Below are positions 43,736-44,781 of a stretch of DNA of 44,781 nucleotides, piece by piece. The stretch comes from an uncultured Holophagaceae bacterium. Its GTDB lineage: Bacteria > Acidobacteriota > Holophagae > Holophagales > Holophagaceae. The translations under genes and the position numbers were made by a program. Under the pieces are notes generated by a model. The model had not been told where the DNA came from, made no database searches, and saw only the letters and a list, made by a program, of their open reading frames with translations. The number at the start of each line of letters is the position of its first letter. The first letter of the stretch is position 1. The DNA lies in contig CAIYNT010000077.1 in NCBI GenBank assembly GCA_903927605.1, positions 1-44,781 of the forward strand, read 5' to 3'.

Positions 43736-43980
43736 GGAGTCCTCCTTTGCCTGGGGCGGACGGGGTAAGCAGTGGTGGGAAAGATGCCGTCTTCGGTTTC
43801 CGCGAAAACCATGCGCAACAAACGCCCCCCCGGCGCGGTTCCCTCACCCATGGTCCGCAGCGGCATCTCACTAGGTCCCTCGGTCCAGTCGGGAGCATCA
43901 AAGCCCGCCTCCACCTCATCGGACGTGACCCCATGGTCTTCCACCTTCTCCGTATTCCGGGAGACCCAGATCAACTTCAT
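43732..43980 (-). CDS. BrnT-like RNase toxin
   Basis: An 82-residue protein similar to BrnT: NTEKVEDHGVTSDEVEAGFDAPDW and RLLRMVFAETEDGIFPTTAYPVRPRQR match the HGV..DEVE..F and GRLL..VF patterns of the family, which cleaves RNA in translation-inhibiting toxins. Activity is inferred, not shown, and the N-terminal motif that usually precedes HGV is altered. ATG at 43980 has no good ribosome site; the transcript from the -10 at 44001-44006 would have a leader of only ~13 bases. First gene of the pair; lies inside the repeat-bounded insertion. Confidence 0.7.
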   Translation of the reverse strand: MKLIWVSRNTEKVEDHGVTSDEVEAGFDAPDWTEGPSEMPLRTMGEGTAPGGRLLRMVFAETEDGIFPTTAYPVRPRQRRTP

Positions 43981-44000
43981 GTCAATAATGTATCACTTTA

Positions 44001-44006
44001 ATTATA
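44001..44006 (-). promoter_or_regulatory. -10 element for the toxin-antitoxin pair
   Basis: A consensus TATAAT reads on the minus strand 20 bases before the BrnT-like ATG in a strongly AT-rich stretch (43981-44010). The -35 is poor. Consistent with the short leader and autoregulated promoter typical of such modules. Confidence 0.5.
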
Positions 44007-44042
44007 AGAGGTAAGACCTAGCCAGAATGGATATCCACCCAA

Positions 44043-44054
44043 CCTGACTTCTGG
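44043..44054. repeat. Right copy of the 12-base direct repeat flanking an insertion
   Basis: CCTGACTTCTGG, identical to 40161-40172, lies two bases from the lolD stop. Marks the right boundary of the foreign-looking segment. Confidence 0.5.
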
Positions 44055-44056
44055 AC

Positions 44057-44707
44057 TCACCCGAGCCGCACGGTCCTCATGCAACGCTCGGCGAGCCCTG
44101 GATTGTGGGTCACGAGGAGGGTAGTCGGGCGCAGCTCGGCGTGCAGGCCAAGGAGAAAACCGAATACCTCCTCGGCGGTGGCGGGATCGAGATTGCCCGT
44201 GGGTTCGTCCAGCAGCCAGAGGGCGGGCTTGCGCACCAGGGCCCGGGCGAGTCCAACGCGAGCGGCTTCGCCACCGGAGAGCTGGCCTGGCAGTCGTTCT
44301 GCAAGATCGCCAAGACCCACGGTGGACAGCAGCTGTCCGATCCAGTTTTCGGCCTCGACGGACTCGTTGCCATCGATGAGCAGGGGCATGCGCAGGTTCT
44401 CCCGCACGGTGAACTCGGGCAGCAGGTGGGGCTGCTGGAAGGCCAAGCCTACGCGGCGGCGGCGGTAGAGGGCCCGGGCCTCGGCGCCCTCGGGAACGGG
44501 CTCCCCGCCGATGGCGATGCGGCCGCCCTCCCAGTGGTCCAGGCCCGCCACGCAGTTCAGGAGGGTGGTCTTGCCGACCCCCGAGACGCCGACGATGGCG
44601 CAGAGGCTGCCCGCGTCCACCTCGAGGTCGAAGCCATCAAACACGGGGTGCGCGTTGCCGGGATAGGTCTTGTGCAGGCTCTGGATGGAAAGGGGCTGGC
44701 CGATCAT
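44057..44707 (-). CDS. lolD: Lipoprotein-releasing ABC transporter ATP-binding protein
   Basis: A 216-residue ABC ATPase with Walker A GVSGVGKTT (~40-48), Q-loop AFQQPHLLPEFTVREN, signature LSGGEAARVGLARAL, Walker B ALWLLDEPTGNLDP and H-loop LLVTHN. The FQQPHLLPEFTVREN text is typical of LolD, which drives release of lipoproteins from the inner membrane to LolA. MacB-type exporters are close relatives, so LolD is likely rather than certain. ATG at 44707 overlaps the preceding permease stop as ATGA. Confidence 0.9.
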   Translation of the reverse strand: MIGQPLSIQSLHKTYPGNAHPVFDGFDLEVDAGSLCAIVGVSGVGKTTLLNCVAGLDHWEGGRIAIGGEPVPEGAEARALYRRRRVGLAFQQPHLLPEFTVRENLRMPLLIDGNESVEAENWIGQLLSTVGLGDLAERLPGQLSGGEAARVGLARALVRKPALWLLDEPTGNLDPATAEEVFGFLLGLHAELRPTTLLVTHNPGLAERCMRTVRLG

Positions 44708-44781
44708 TCTGCCCTCAGCGCATCGACGGGATCCAGGGCGGCGGCCTTCCGGGCCGGGTAGCGCGCGGCCAGCCAGGACAC
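44704..44781 (-). CDS. C-terminal end of a LolC/LolE-type permease (partial)
   Basis: The last 25 codons only: SWLAARYPARKAAALDPVDALRAE, ending at TGA. The YPARKAAALDPVDALR text is the usual C-terminal signature of MacB/LolC-E family permeases, with which LolD pairs. The rest is outside the window, so type (LolC or LolE) is unknown. Confidence 0.85.
   Translation of the reverse strand: MSWLAARYPARKAAALDPVDALRAE

Overview
The window looks like chromosomal DNA from a high-GC, Gram-negative bacterium. The best guess is a Holophaga/Geothrix-type acidobacterium. That guess rests on gene content (alternative complex III genes, LolD and Lnt lipoprotein machinery, ClpS-ClpA-Aat, a bacterial glycogen cluster and a murB-ftsQ-ftsA-ftsZ cell division cluster), not on a database match. 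No rRNA, tRNA or CRISPR array was found.

Layout. 1-4660 (minus): alternative complex III genes actA, a 62-codon small ORF, actB and the start of actC, behind an AT-rich 400-base leader. 5061-9397 (minus): a tightly overlapping envelope/housekeeping operon (patatin, SpoU methyltransferase, lnt, GNAT, maf). 9593-14920 (plus): an OPT-family transporter, then clpS-clpA-aat, a complete bacterial N-degron module. 14976-18816 (plus): glgC-glgA-pgi, the route from glucose phosphates to glycogen. 18826-20390 (minus): an HDOD protein and a stand-alone GAF protein. 20624-24685 (minus): glgB-glgP. 24686-25101: an intergenic region with a tandemly duplicated 3' gene end carrying a GCAA-loop hairpin. 25102-27142 (minus): a small envelope/stress operon (glsB-like, DUF4126, YidB-like, secreted lysine-tailed protein). 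27325-31566 (minus): a 1413-residue fusion resembling the eukaryotic glycogen debranching enzyme. 31604-35959 (minus): murB-ftsQ-ftsA-ftsZ. 36067-40152: ordinary accessory metabolism and repair genes (NAD-binding protein, ogt, GMC oxidoreductase, ruvX, esterase). 40161-44054: an apparent insertion bounded by a 12-bp direct repeat, holding a decayed transposase tail, an aminotransferase, a leaderless solute-binding-fold protein and a BrnT/BrnA-like toxin-antitoxin pair. 44057-44781 (minus): lolD and the tail of its permease.

How it fits together. The glg genes give synthesis (GlgC, GlgA, GlgB), phosphorolysis (GlgP), debranching (the fusion) and entry to glycolysis (Pgi), with two regulatory-type proteins placed between the synthetic and the degradative halves. 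ClpS delivers N-degron substrates to ClpA, and Aat creates them. Lnt and LolD complete and export lipoproteins. The act genes encode a quinol-oxidising respiratory complex. The parts that most deserve a second look are the small ORF inside the act operon, the fused debranching enzyme, the duplicated hairpin region, and the 40.16-44.05 kb island with its leaderless binding-protein/aminotransferase pair.
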